Of a stretch of 64,000 nucleotides of DNA, positions 1-8,276 are shown in pieces. Both the position numbers and the translations under genes were made by a program. The notes below the pieces were generated by a model that was not told where the DNA came from, searched no databases, and worked only from the letters and a program-made list of their open reading frames with translations. Within the stretch, counting starts at the first letter, position 1; every line of letters begins with the position of its first letter. This stretch comes from CAZOBJ01 sp964577825 (GTDB taxonomy: Bacteria; Planctomycetota; SZUA-567; JAFGNG01). The DNA lies in contig CAZOBJ010000005.1 of NCBI GenBank assembly GCA_964577825.1, positions 1 to 64,000 of the forward strand, in the 5' to 3' direction.

Positions 1-1
1 G

Positions 2-382
2 GACATCCGCACCGGGTACCTGAGCGCGTGGCGGCCCCGCCCGATCCGATTTCGCCGATTCGACCGGCCGAGCGATCCGTTGGTGGACCGGGCCCTTGCC
101 TCCGAACGCGGGACCCTCTTCGCCTGGTTCGCGGACGGGTACGTGAGCGCGCAGGTCACCCGCAGCGAGCAGGGGGACGAGGTCTTGCTCGGGGACCGGC
201 GGTACGGGATGCTGACCGAGGCCTCGCCGGGCTTCTTCCGGGCCCGGGCCAGGTTCACTCCGCAGGGGCGCCTAATCGACGTGGAGCGCGTGCGCGGGCG
301 TGGGCAGGTCCGGATTGGCGAGGAGCTGCGCGCGACCTGGGCCGCGGTGTGTACGGGAATGCCGCCGCAAACGAAAGGGTAG
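2..382 (+). CDS. C-terminal fragment of a probable DUF457/YdjM-type membrane metal-dependent hydrolase
   Basis: The reading frame is open from the first bases of the window to the stop at 380-382, so this is the end of a gene that begins upstream. The roughly 126 visible residues contain an aromatic stretch (LFAWFADGYVSAQV), a short beta-rich part (GDEVLLGDRRYGML) and GFFRARARF. That order resembles the soluble tail of DUF457 (YdjM-like) inner-membrane proteins, where a WF-x-GY element is followed by a D-x-R-x-G strand. The membrane part and metal ligands lie outside the window, so the family call is a resemblance only. The stop is 4 bp before the next start, suggesting co-transcription with the isomerase-like gene. 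Confidence 0.45.
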   Translation, partial: DIRTGYLSAWRPRPIRFRRFDRPSDPLVDRALASERGTLFAWFADGYVSAQVTRSEQGDEVLLGDRRYGMLTEASPGFFRARARFTPQGRLIDVERVRGRGQVRIGEELRATWAAVCTGMPPQTKG

Positions 383-386
383 CCGG

Positions 387-1217
387 ATGCCCATCCTCAC
401 CCCTGGTCAGAACGAAACAGGTCTCGGCCACGTGCCGCAGGCGGCGCTCGCAATCCCGAGCGCGCGCGGGTTCCGCGCGCCGGAATGCCTGTCCGCGGTC
501 GGGCGGGCCGGGTTCCCGTCGGTCGAGCTCGACGGCACGCGCGGCGGCCTGGCCGACCCGCGGCGCATGGTCGGGCTCGCGCGCACGAACCTGATTCGGG
601 CCCTGCGCGGGAGCGGACTGCTGGCGATCGCCGTGCGCATGGAGGTGCCGTTGGGCCTCTCGGACCGGGCGGCGCAGCGCAGTGCGCGCGAGAGCCTGCT
701 GGCAGCGGTCGATCTGGCGCAGGCCCTGGAAAGTCCGCTTGCCGTAGTTCAGAGCGCGGCGGGCGAGCCCCGTTCGGACGCGAGCGGATATGCGCTGGAC
801 GTGATCTACGACGCGGATACCGCGCTCACGCGCAGCGGGGTGCGGCTCGCGCTTATGATCGGCGGCCCGGTTCTCGCGCAGCCGGAGGAGCGGGACCGCC
901 TGCTCGCGCAGGCCCCGGCGACCGTGGGCCTGGCGCTCGAAGACGCGGACCTGGACCGCGCGGAGCTCGGCCCCGAAGCCGTTGGCCGGCTCGCCGCGCA
1001 GGTCTGGCACGTGCGACTGCACGCGACCGACCGTCCGCAGGCAGGCCTGCGCCTTGACAATGAAGAGCGCGCGCGGAGAATGCTGACAGCCCTGGCGCGC
1101 GCCGGGTACAGCGGTCCGGTCGCGGTTGCGCCCGAGGTTCGCGATCTGGACCGCAAGGCGCTGGCGGACTTGTGGCGGGCGTGTGTGGCGTTTTTGCCGA
1201 CCGCTTTCGCTGGCTGA
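387..1217 (+). CDS. TIM-barrel protein of the sugar phosphate isomerase/epimerase type, probably divergent
   Basis: The protein has 276 residues. The ATG at 387 was chosen because the longer frame beginning at 300 overlaps the upstream gene and encodes a basic, non-conserved leader. The start of the xylose-isomerase-like fold is visible (GRAGFPSVELDG, residues 39-50), followed by alternating helices and strands (SLLAAVDLAQALESPLAVVQ). The usual metal-ligand acidic and histidine residues are hard to place: the equivalents seem to be LALEDADL, HVRLHATD and VAPEV. It may therefore be a low-activity or non-catalytic member. It lies 4 bp after the DUF457-like gene and 22 bp before the TPR gene, so it is probably part of one transcript. 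Confidence 0.6.
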   Translation: MPILTPGQNETGLGHVPQAALAIPSARGFRAPECLSAVGRAGFPSVELDGTRGGLADPRRMVGLARTNLIRALRGSGLLAIAVRMEVPLGLSDRAAQRSARESLLAAVDLAQALESPLAVVQSAAGEPRSDASGYALDVIYDADTALTRSGVRLALMIGGPVLAQPEERDRLLAQAPATVGLALEDADLDRAELGPEAVGRLAAQVWHVRLHATDRPQAGLRLDNEERARRMLTALARAGYSGPVAVAPEVRDLDRKALADLWRACVAFLPTAFAG

Positions 1218-1239
1218 GACACTGAAGTGAGGCGACTGC

Positions 1240-2040
1240 ATGGCTGAGAAGAACGTCCACGAGCGATTCGCCGAGGCGCATGGCCTGCTCACCGACGGGG
1301 ACTATCCGGCGGCGATTCGCGGGTTCGAGGAGGTGATCCGCCTTTGTCCGGAGATGGAGGGCGCATGGGGCAACCGCGGGTATGCGCTCGTGGAGACCGG
1401 GCACGACGAGGAGGCGCTCGAAGACTTCGACATGGTGGTCAAGCTGCGGCCGGAGGACCCGTTCGGCCACGCCTACCGGGCGGTGGCGCTGCGCAATCTG
1501 GGCCGATGGGCCGAGGCCCTGGAGGCGGCCGCGCGGTCGATCGAGCGCGCGGGCGAGGATCCGCCCGACGAGGCGTTGCCCGCGTACCTTGTACGCGCGT
1601 GGCTGTTCATGCGGGCCGGCCAGTACGCAGCGGCGTGCGACGACCTGGAGATGTACTACCGCGGCGGGTACGAGGACTCCCTGCGCCCGCTCCTGGACTT
1701 GTGCCAGGAGGTGCGCGACGAGGGTCGCGACACCTGCGCGGACGGTCCGGACGGGCGGCTGCAGTGCCACGCATGCCTGTGCGCCAAGTGCGGGTATTCG
1801 TTCAACACCGATCCCAACCCCGACTGGCAGGCCCAGGGTGGCCAATGCCCATACGCGCACTGCATGGAGACCATGCCCGCACGCAACGGCATGGGACCGG
1901 GGGTGTGCCCGGTGTTCTGGCATGACTGCCCGGGCGGGGAGGAGACGGTGCAAACCTGCCCGGTGGTGGCTGCTTCCCAGGGGTCCTGCCCGGCCCAGGG
2001 CTCGGAGAGCAGTGAAGCGGGCCCCGAGCAGGCAACCTGA
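1240..2040 (+). CDS. TPR protein with cysteine-rich C-terminal domain
   Basis: This 266-residue protein has no signal peptide. Residues 8-146 hold about four tetratricopeptide repeats (for example AWGNRGYALVETGHDEEALE), a scaffold for protein contacts. Residues 160-250 are very different: cysteines occur at 166, 176, 179, 181, 184, 203, 208, 223, 230, 240 and 250, with histidines at 177, 207 and 228. The CHACLCAKCGYSF cluster looks like a zinc knuckle or metal-binding site. I do not recognise this cysteine domain as a named family. The start has a GAGG Shine-Dalgarno element upstream, and the next gene begins 31 bp after the stop. A role in metal-dependent assembly is inference. Confidence 0.65.
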   Translation: MAEKNVHERFAEAHGLLTDGDYPAAIRGFEEVIRLCPEMEGAWGNRGYALVETGHDEEALEDFDMVVKLRPEDPFGHAYRAVALRNLGRWAEALEAAARSIERAGEDPPDEALPAYLVRAWLFMRAGQYAAACDDLEMYYRGGYEDSLRPLLDLCQEVRDEGRDTCADGPDGRLQCHACLCAKCGYSFNTDPNPDWQAQGGQCPYAHCMETMPARNGMGPGVCPVFWHDCPGGEETVQTCPVVAASQGSCPAQGSESSEAGPEQAT

Positions 2041-2071
2041 GCGCCGCAGTCCCGCCGCAAGGAACCCCGCC

Positions 2072-2896
2072 ATGGAGCGAGGTGCCCGCAGCCCCGTCGC
2101 CCAGTTCGTGCGCGGGTTCTTCAGTCCGCTGCGTGCCGCGCAGTTCCTGGCGCATCAGCGCGGCCTGCGCCGGTACGCGGTGCTCCCCTTCTTGGCGAAC
2201 GTGCTCGCGTTCATCCTCCTGTTCGCGATCCTGCTGGCTGCGTTTTCCGCGCTGAACGTGTCCGCGTGGGCGCCGGATTGGCTTGGCTGGTTCGGCGAAT
2301 GGTTCTTGCGCATTGTCAAGTGGGGCGTGCTGCTCGCCTTGTACGTCGTGGTGCTTGTGTTCGGGTTCACCCCCATCGGGCTGGTGCTGGTCTCCCCGAT
2401 CAACGACCTCCTTTCCGAGCGCGTGGAGCACGTGGTCTGCGGCCGTGGCGGCGAGCCGGAGCTCCCGTGGCGCATGTGGTTGAAGATCACCCTGTACAGC
2501 CTGCGGGACTCGGCGAGCGTGGCCCTGCGCCAGATCCTGTTCACCATCCTGACCCTGCCTTTTCTGCTCATCCCGGTCGTGGGCCCGGTTCCCCTGCTGG
2601 TGGTCGGGGCCTATTACGAAGGCATGGGGTTCTACGACGTGCCCCTGGCGCGGCACCTCCTGCGCCCCGCGCATCGGCGGGTCGGACTCAAAGGTCGGTG
2701 GTGGGAGCGCCTGGGACTGGGCGCGGCCATGGTGCTCTTGTTGGCCATCCCGGGGGCGGGGCTCTTCGCCCTGCCGCTGGGCGTGACCGCGGCCACGATT
2801 CTGTACACTGAGATCGACTGGGTGGGCCGGCTGCGGGCGGCGGGGCTTGCGCCTCCGCCGGGCTTCATGGCACCGGAACAGCCTAGTGCTGCATGA
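2072..2896 (+). CDS. EI24/CysZ-like integral membrane protein
   Basis: The 274-residue protein starts at the ATG at 2072; the upstream extension of the frame is a shadow inside the TPR gene. It opens with RGFFSPLRAAQFLAHQRGLRRYAVLPFLAN, typical of EI24-domain (DUF540, CysZ) proteins, where an amphipathic segment precedes the first membrane helix. Hydrophobic stretches follow at about residues 45-65, 85-110, 150-175 and 220-250, with the family-typical LVSPINDLLSERVE between them. CysZ transports sulfate in some bacteria; other members are uncharacterised, so no substrate is claimed. Its last 14 bases overlap the end of the convergent HEAT-repeat gene. Confidence 0.7.
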   Translation: MERGARSPVAQFVRGFFSPLRAAQFLAHQRGLRRYAVLPFLANVLAFILLFAILLAAFSALNVSAWAPDWLGWFGEWFLRIVKWGVLLALYVVVLVFGFTPIGLVLVSPINDLLSERVEHVVCGRGGEPELPWRMWLKITLYSLRDSASVALRQILFTILTLPFLLIPVVGPVPLLVVGAYYEGMGFYDVPLARHLLRPAHRRVGLKGRWWERLGLGAAMVLLLAIPGAGLFALPLGVTAATILYTEIDWVGRLRAAGLAPPPGFMAPEQPSAA

Positions 2897-5531
2897 GCGT
2901 GGTGAAGCGCTCCAGCTCCTTGGCCACGGTGGCGCGCAGCGCGTCGGGCAGGCGGGGGCTCTCGCGTAGCGCAAGCATGATGCCCATGGCGTTGGGCACG
3001 CCGTCGGACATGCCCAGCGCGATCTCCTCAACGGCGCGTTGCATGAGGCGCTCGCCGCCGCCGCCGCGCACCTCCAAGGCTCCACGGCTCACCACGCGCC
3101 CGAGCACGCGCAGGTAGACCTCGCGGTCCTCCATGGTGAGGTCCTTTTCCTCTTCCATCATGCGCAGGATCCGCATGGCCACAGCTGCGGCGAGACGGTC
3201 CATTTCCGGACTGGCGCCGGCGGCTTCGAGCACGCGGCTGAGCGCCTCAAGCACGGGCACCTCGCTCATGCGGCCGGCGAGGGTATGCACGATCTCGGCC
3301 TTGAGGGGCTGGGAGAGGCGGTCGCTCGCGCCCGTCTCCCCGAGCATGGTGGTCAGCCGTGTCACGTTCGCGGGGCTCCATTGCACGCGGAAGCTCACCG
3401 ACTCGCGCCAGCATCCCAACAGGCGCCGCGTGAACGCGGAAACCATATCGGCAGGCGCGCTGGGCGAGAGCACGATGTGTTCGAGTGCGTCGATACACGC
3501 GGGCAGCAGCTCGGCATAGATCTCGAGCTGGCCCTCGAGCACGAACACTTCCTCGCCGCGCTGAATCTTGGTCGAGACGGTGGTCTCCGGGGTTTCGGCC
3601 TCCAGGTGCCCGAAGGCCTGGTCTGCGATTTCGCGAAGGACCTCCGGTCGTTCGGTGGGGCTGGCGGCCATCCAGCCCAGTGCCTCAATGAGGCCCGCAT
3701 CCGCGGCGGACCCTTCGAGCCGGTTGAACAGGTTCCTACGGATGACCCGGGTGACCTCTTCCTCGAACGCGCCGGTGGCGCAGATGCGGCCCATGGCCAC
3801 GTACAGCTCGCGCCGGTTGCCGGCAGGGGTGAAGCTGGCCGCCTGCAAGCGACGCAGGGCCTCGCGCAGGGCGGCGACCTGGTCGGCGGCCTGGGTGTCC
3901 GCATCGGCTGCGATCCGTCCGAGCGCGCGGCAGGCCAGCGGGCCCTCGATCCCCTCCAGGTGCTGAAGTGCGGCATCGAGCAGCACGGGAATCACCGCGG
4001 GCCCCAGATGGACGAGCACCCCTTCGGCGTTTTCCAGGATTTGAGGGACCGCAAGGTGGCGCGCGGAGGCGACTACCGCCTGGGCGACGCGCGCGCGCGC
4101 CTCGGGTTCGAGCGCGTCCGGGTACAAGAGCTGCGACTCGAACAGGTCGGCCTGCAGGTGGCGCGGACCGCTCCGCAGCAGATCGAGCCCCTGCTCGGCC
4201 AGGCGTATGCGCAACGCATCCGAGAGCGTGCGGAACCGCGCGGTGTTGTCCAGAAGCCGGACCAGGAACCGTTGGTGCGCGATGTCCACGCCGTCGAGCC
4301 GGGCAAGAATCTCGGCTACGCCTGCGTCGCCCTGGTCTACGAGAAAGGTCCCCAGGGTATGCGCCTCCGGGGATTCCGCGGGCAGGGCCATCAAGCAGTC
4401 GGCCACGAGTGCGCGCAGATGGGCCCGCAGGTCGTCGGGGGCCTTGCCGCGGGCCGCCGCGCCCAGAAGCAGCGCACGGATCTCGAGCGAATCCGTCTTG
4501 CGGGCTTCCTCGATCAGCAGAGGCGTGACGGCCGCGGCATGGAACTCCTGAAAATCGAGAAACGCGCGCCGCACCGGATCGCCCATGTCCGCGAGTCCGG
4601 CCACAAGCTGTTCGACAAGCAGGCGCACCACGTCGCCCAGGATGTCTCGGAAGCCCTTCAGCTCGGGTGCCACGCGGCTGAGGCTGCGCACGGCCGAGGC
4701 GCGCACCTTCGAGCTCTCGTCCATACGCAAGGTGCCCAGTAGACTCATGACCGCCGCGCGGCGCTCCAGGCTGTCGGCTGCTGCCTCGATCCCGGCCAGG
4801 CGCCGGGCGGCGAAATCGCGCTCCTCCTCGGTGCCTTCGGCGAGCAAGCGGATGGCCTGCGCCACGTCGCCGGACAGGCCCAGGGCCTGGAGCGCGCCGG
4901 CGGCTGCGGCCCGCAGCGCAGCGTCCTCTTCGCCCAGGGCCTGGACGAACACCCGCGCGCGTTCGGCCTCGTCCACGGGCGCGAACGCAAGTCGACGCAG
5001 CGCGCCTACCCGCTCCGCACTGGAGGCGCTGGCAAACACCGCGACGCGCAGTTCGGAGAGGCGTTGCTCGGTGAAGGACTCGTCGGGCTCCGCCTCTTCC
5101 TGCTCGGGTTGGGAGCGGGCGTGCGCCGGCCGGGTCGCCGGCGGCTGCGGGCGAGACGGCGGGGGCCCTTTGGACTCTTCGCGCTCCTCGCTGAGACGGA
5201 ATCCCTCTTCTGCCTCGATCTCTTCGGCCAGGGCGATGATGGACCAATCGTCCTCGGAGGCGACCGCAATGGGCGCGCTGCGCGCGAGCTGCGCATACCG
5301 CTCCGTGTCCAGCAGCCGCTCCAGCACAGCCCCCACCTCGTCGCCGGCGTCGCGAAGCTCGGGAGCGAGCAGCAGGTCCTGAAGGTCGCGGTTCTCGCGC
5401 GCCTCCTCCAGCAGGGCCTCGGTGCACGCGATGCGCCGGCGCATGAGCGCACCCACGCGGGCGGCCAGCCTGCGACTCAGGCCCAGGGTGTCGGTGAGAT
5501 ACTCGCGGCCATGACGCGCGACGTCGAGCAT
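2883..5531 (-). CDS. HEAT-repeat protein
   Basis: The 882-residue protein starts at the ATG at 5531, 3 bp after the stop of the STN-like gene, so the two are almost certainly co-transcribed. There is no clear signal peptide. Residues 1-120 are helical, residues 120-155 form a low-complexity Pro/Glu/Ser linker, and the rest is a long array of helical pairs of HEAT/Armadillo type (for example EEDAALRAAAAGALQALG and SSKVRASAVRSLSRV). Such solenoids bind other proteins; no catalytic motif is visible. As the last gene of an operon with an acyl carrier protein and a secreted STN-like protein, it may be an assembly scaffold. That role is inference. Confidence 0.7.
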   Translation of the reverse strand: MLDVARHGREYLTDTLGLSRRLAARVGALMRRRIACTEALLEEARENRDLQDLLLAPELRDAGDEVGAVLERLLDTERYAQLARSAPIAVASEDDWSIIALAEEIEAEEGFRLSEEREESKGPPPSRPQPPATRPAHARSQPEQEEAEPDESFTEQRLSELRVAVFASASSAERVGALRRLAFAPVDEAERARVFVQALGEEDAALRAAAAGALQALGLSGDVAQAIRLLAEGTEEERDFAARRLAGIEAAADSLERRAAVMSLLGTLRMDESSKVRASAVRSLSRVAPELKGFRDILGDVVRLLVEQLVAGLADMGDPVRRAFLDFQEFHAAAVTPLLIEEARKTDSLEIRALLLGAAARGKAPDDLRAHLRALVADCLMALPAESPEAHTLGTFLVDQGDAGVAEILARLDGVDIAHQRFLVRLLDNTARFRTLSDALRIRLAEQGLDLLRSGPRHLQADLFESQLLYPDALEPEARARVAQAVVASARHLAVPQILENAEGVLVHLGPAVIPVLLDAALQHLEGIEGPLACRALGRIAADADTQAADQVAALREALRRLQAASFTPAGNRRELYVAMGRICATGAFEEEVTRVIRRNLFNRLEGSAADAGLIEALGWMAASPTERPEVLREIADQAFGHLEAETPETTVSTKIQRGEEVFVLEGQLEIYAELLPACIDALEHIVLSPSAPADMVSAFTRRLLGCWRESVSFRVQWSPANVTRLTTMLGETGASDRLSQPLKAEIVHTLAGRMSEVPVLEALSRVLEAAGASPEMDRLAAAVAMRILRMMEEEKDLTMEDREVYLRVLGRVVSRGALEVRGGGGERLMQRAVEEIALGMSDGVPNAMGIMLALRESPRLPDALRATVAKELERFTTLMQH

Positions 5532-5534
5532 GAG

Positions 5535-6731
5535 TCAGTCTCCGGTTGGGTCGGCGGCGGCGGGTTCATCGGACGGGGCGGGCTCCTCCTTGGCGCGGGC
5601 GAGGACCTGCTCGACGGTCTCCTGAGCTTCGGACGGCGCAATAACGATCAGGTTGCCGCTGCGCTCATGGTAGACCACGGCCACGGACGGGTCGGTGCGC
5701 AGGTCGGTGGGCATAGCTCGCTTGGCCCGGCGGACGACGATCTCTCCGCCCTCGCGTTCGGCCAACGCCCGCACCGCGTACCCGATCACCGGGACATCCT
5801 CCCACAAGAGACGCCTGCTGCCCGCCTGGGTCCACCAGGGAGGGTCGGCCATGAGCCAGATGCCCCCGTGCGGATCGATCGAACTGCCGCGCAGTCCGGC
5901 CTGTTCGGCTACGGCCTGCAACGCTCGCCGCAGGGGCTCGTCGCGCAGGCGCAGACGCAGATGGGGCGTGGAGCGGTCGCGCAGCACTCGGTGGTCGAAG
6001 CCAAGGTTTACCTCGGTCTGGAACGCGAGGACAGCGAGGACCTCCGGAAGGGGCCGATCTTCGCACGCCACGCGCACGGGGCGGTCGAGCGCGGTCTGGA
6101 TCCGCGCCGTGCCCGGCGGTGCGGACGTCTCGGTACGCACGGGCACGCGGCCCGGGTTGCTCATGGCGCGCAAGGCCGCCACCAGACGGTCCTGGAGGAC
6201 CGGGGGAAGGAACGCCTGCAGCCGTCCGTCCGGGCGCATGCGGATGCTGTACGTCGGGGCGCGCAGCGCATAGACCTTGATCAGCTCCTTGACTTGGCTC
6301 AGAAACCGAGACGGGTCGTCGGGGTCGACCAGGCCGCCGAGATTCAAGGTGCGCACCACGGGGGGCGTCGCCTCCAGCCATGCGTAGGAGCTCGTGAACT
6401 CCAGGGCCGTGCCCTGGTCCAGGAGCCGGTATCGGGTGCCCAGCGCACGCGCGACCCAGTCGGCCGCAGTGCGCACGGAGACGTCGCGCATCTCCAGGTA
6501 CACCCTGGTGCGTTTGAACTCGCTCGGGTGGGCCACGTCTCGGCCGATGAGCACGTCCATGCGCGACCGCGCGGCCAGTTGCTTCTGTACGCCGAGCAGA
6601 TTCTCGCCCCGCAAGTCCAGGTCGATGCGTCGATCCAGCGGATCCTGCGAGGCGCGCACCGACGCAAAGCCGAGCGCAATGCAGACGAGCACAGCGGCGG
6701 CAACGCGCAGGGCATTGGAACGCGCGACCAT
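5535..6731 (-). CDS. secreted protein with two STN-like domains
   Basis: The 398-residue form starting at the ATG at 6731 begins with a signal peptide (basic MVARSNALR, hydrophobic core to about residue 23, cleavage near VRAS). A 27-residue upstream extension of the frame overlaps the preceding gene and lacks signal character. Residues 35-130 (IDLDLRGENLLGVQKQLAARS...DVLIGRDV) and 215-290 (VRVACEDRPLPEVLAVLAFQ...LGFDH) both resemble the secretin/TonB N-terminal short domain. No secretin pore or TonB barrel follows. Residues 310-375 form a third alpha/beta unit. It is probably periplasmic and binds a protein partner or glycan; function is unknown. Confidence 0.6.
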   Translation of the reverse strand: MVARSNALRVAAAVLVCIALGFASVRASQDPLDRRIDLDLRGENLLGVQKQLAARSRMDVLIGRDVAHPSEFKRTRVYLEMRDVSVRTAADWVARALGTRYRLLDQGTALEFTSSYAWLEATPPVVRTLNLGGLVDPDDPSRFLSQVKELIKVYALRAPTYSIRMRPDGRLQAFLPPVLQDRLVAALRAMSNPGRVPVRTETSAPPGTARIQTALDRPVRVACEDRPLPEVLAVLAFQTEVNLGFDHRVLRDRSTPHLRLRLRDEPLRRALQAVAEQAGLRGSSIDPHGGIWLMADPPWWTQAGSRRLLWEDVPVIGYAVRALAEREGGEIVVRRAKRAMPTDLRTDPSVAVVYHERSGNLIVIAPSEAQETVEQVLARAKEEPAPSDEPAAADPTGD

Positions 6732-6751
6732 GGTCGGGCTCCTTGCACGGC

Positions 6752-7042
6752 TTAAAACGGACGCACGTCCTCGAGCAGCGAGATGCTCTGCACCACGGAC
6801 TGGCGGATCCACACGCGCGATCGGGTGGGGATCACCCCGTCGCTTCGAGCCTCGATCAGATACTGTTCCTTGGTGATGGTCGTCATGCTTGCGTCAAACA
6901 CATCCGCCTCGATCAGACTGACAAAGTGCTCATCCGCCTCCGCGATTCGTCCGATATACACGAGCGAGCCGCTCGTGTCCACGACCACGAGCTTGTCCGC
7001 GAATCGGTCTAGCCCGTAGGCGTCGCCTGCTGCGGCGGTCAT
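6752..7042 (-). CDS. small beta-rich protein, possibly Sm/SH3-like
   Basis: This 96-residue protein begins with an ATG at 7042 that overlaps the stop of the hydrolase gene by 4 bp (ATGA), a strong sign of translational coupling. The sequence is almost entirely beta strands: DKLVVVDTSGSLVYIGRI, HFVSLIEADVFDA, EQYLIEARSDGV, RVWIRQSVVQSISLLEDV. This pattern, with a short charged turn after strand 1 and a final strand ending in a V-x-S-I-S-L motif, recalls small SH3 or Sm-like barrels. I cannot assign a known family. It sits between the hydrolase and the STN-like gene, so it is likely part of the same pathway. Confidence 0.6.
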   Translation of the reverse strand: MTAAAGDAYGLDRFADKLVVVDTSGSLVYIGRIAEADEHFVSLIEADVFDASMTTITKEQYLIEARSDGVIPTRSRVWIRQSVVQSISLLEDVRPF

Positions 7043-7722
7043 GAGACAAGCTTCTCCAAGAGGTGCTCCGAGGCCCGGACGAGCGGCGCGCTGTCCACCA
7101 CCTCCGTCTCGAGCCAGAAGCCCGGCGTGGCCAGGTGCACAGTCCGGTCGGCCGCGCAACCGGGCGGCGAGCCAGGGCTGGGCCGACCGATGTGCACGAG
7201 CGCGCAAGGCAGGTCCAGCGCATCCGTCCTTGGGCCGAGGCCTTCCAGATCCGCGCACAGGCGGTCGCTGAACAGATATCCGTCCACGTCCCAGCCGCCG
7301 TTGGCAGGGGCCTGTGCGCCGGTTCCGCGAAACCGGCTGCGCCGGCGCAGGTCGCGCAACCAGAGCCCCGGATCGAGCACCGGCGCCCACAAGAGCGCCG
7401 CTTGGGCCGTGTCTGCGCTCGCGGCCTCGAGCATCACCCGCGCGCCCGCGCGAATGCCCAGCACCACCGTCGGGCCTTGGGCGCGCTCGCGCAGCCAGGC
7501 GAGCGCCGCCTGGGCGTCCGCGACGAGCGAGGCCCAAGTCAGGTCGCGGAAGGAACCGGGGCTCTCGCCGGTTCCCGCGTAATCGAACACGAGCGTGCGC
7601 CATCCGCTGCCCGCCAGGGTCACGCCAAGCTCATGAACCACGCGCACGCACCCCTTGCGCTCCTCCGCGAGGGGCAGGCCCACGCACAGGGCCCCGCGCG
7701 CGTCGCGACCGGGCTCGTACAA
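7039..7722 (-). CDS. alpha/beta hydrolase-fold protein of the exosortase-A-associated type, without nucleophile serine
   Basis: From the TTG at 7722 the protein has 227 residues. The frame is open further back to the end of the ACP gene (VRIPSRGSSLAGAL would add the first strand), so the true start may lie near 7768 at a non-standard codon. Family features are a P-L-A-E-E-R-K-G stretch, VFDYAGTGESPGSF and the elbow VVLGIRAGARVML. At the elbow Arg replaces the usual Ser. The same G-x-R-x-G elbow is, from memory, typical of the hydrolases annotated as exosortase A system-associated, which sit in exopolysaccharide loci beside an acyl carrier protein, as here. Its chemical role is unknown, and classical serine hydrolysis is unlikely. 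Confidence 0.6.
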   Translation of the reverse strand: MYEPGRDARGALCVGLPLAEERKGCVRVVHELGVTLAGSGWRTLVFDYAGTGESPGSFRDLTWASLVADAQAALAWLRERAQGPTVVLGIRAGARVMLEAASADTAQAALLWAPVLDPGLWLRDLRRRSRFRGTGAQAPANGGWDVDGYLFSDRLCADLEGLGPRTDALDLPCALVHIGRPSPGSPPGCAADRTVHLATPGFWLETEVVDSAPLVRASEHLLEKLVS

Positions 7723-7766
7723 GGCGCCTGCCAGCGAGGAGCCCCGTGATGGAATGCGTACCGCGT

Positions 7767-8036
7767 TCAGCCCTGCGCCTCCAGCTTGGCCTGCGTGCGA
7801 GCCACGATCCGGGCCAGGGAGTCGAAGTTCTCCAAGGTGAGCTCTTCGTCCTCGAAGGAGACGGCGAAATCCTCCTCCAGGCCGACCACGAAGTCGAACA
7901 GGCGCACCGAGTCCACCCCGTAGTTTTGGGTCAGGCTCTCCTGGGGATCGATTTGCCCGGGATCGACGTCGAGAAAGAGCCGGTCCACGAGGATCTCGGC
8001 GATGCGCAGACGCAAGTCTTCGGGAATCTGGGACAT
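7767..8036 (-). CDS. acyl carrier protein
   Basis: The 89-residue protein starts at the ATG at 8036 (MSQIPEDLRLRIAEILVDRL); a 14-residue upstream extension is rejected. The phosphopantetheine site is clear in GVDSVRLFDFVVGLEEDF, where the Ser after Asp would carry the 4'-phosphopantetheine arm. It is followed by the usual acidic helix II and the FxxEEL-like element (VSFEDEELTLENF). It is not next to fatty-acid synthase genes but heads an operon with the hydrolase, suggesting a dedicated carrier for a specialised acyl or amino-acyl group, as in exosortase-linked polysaccharide clusters. A good promoter (8093-8122) lies directly upstream. Confidence 0.88.
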   Translation of the reverse strand: MSQIPEDLRLRIAEILVDRLFLDVDPGQIDPQESLTQNYGVDSVRLFDFVVGLEEDFAVSFEDEELTLENFDSLARIVARTQAKLEAQG

Positions 8037-8092
8037 ACAGTCGCTCCTCGGGAGACGCGCCTCAGGGGGCGGCGCCAACCAGCGTATTCACA

Positions 8093-8122
8093 AAGATACC
8101 CTGTCGCAGCCCGGCATGTCAA
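8093..8122 (-). promoter_or_regulatory. promoter of the acyl carrier protein operon
   Basis: Read on the minus strand there is a perfect -35 TTGACA (8117-8122), an 18-bp spacer and a -10-like TATCTT (8093-8098). It lies about 57 bp before the ACP start, with no other gene between, and would drive the ACP-hydrolase-96aa-STN-HEAT unit. Confidence 0.6.
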
Positions 8123-8172
8123 CCCGCGCCGCGGAGCGACACCGCTAGGCCAGGGCCGGGGCATCGTTTCAG

Positions 8173-8200
8173 TTGACGCGCCGCTGCGGTGTGCGACACT
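8173..8200 (+). promoter_or_regulatory. possible promoter for the AspA/AstE-type gene
   Basis: TTGACG (8173-8178), a 16-bp spacer and GACACT (8195-8200), with the start codon 76 bp downstream. The -10 is weak, so this is tentative. It would be divergent from the ACP operon promoter in the same 240-bp spacer. Confidence 0.35.
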
Positions 8201-8276
8201 TTGGCTCGCGTCCGCAGCGTTGGCATGCGGCGCGGGATCAACGCAACCAAGGGGTCCATAAGCGAGGAGACCTGCG

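Noticed and set aside
3039..4742. Long plus-strand open frame (567 codons) opposite the HEAT-repeat gene
   Set aside because: Its composition is His/Gln/Ala/Arg-rich with no fold-like pattern, and it is antisense to a gene with clear helical repeats. In GC-rich DNA, stop-free shadow frames are common.
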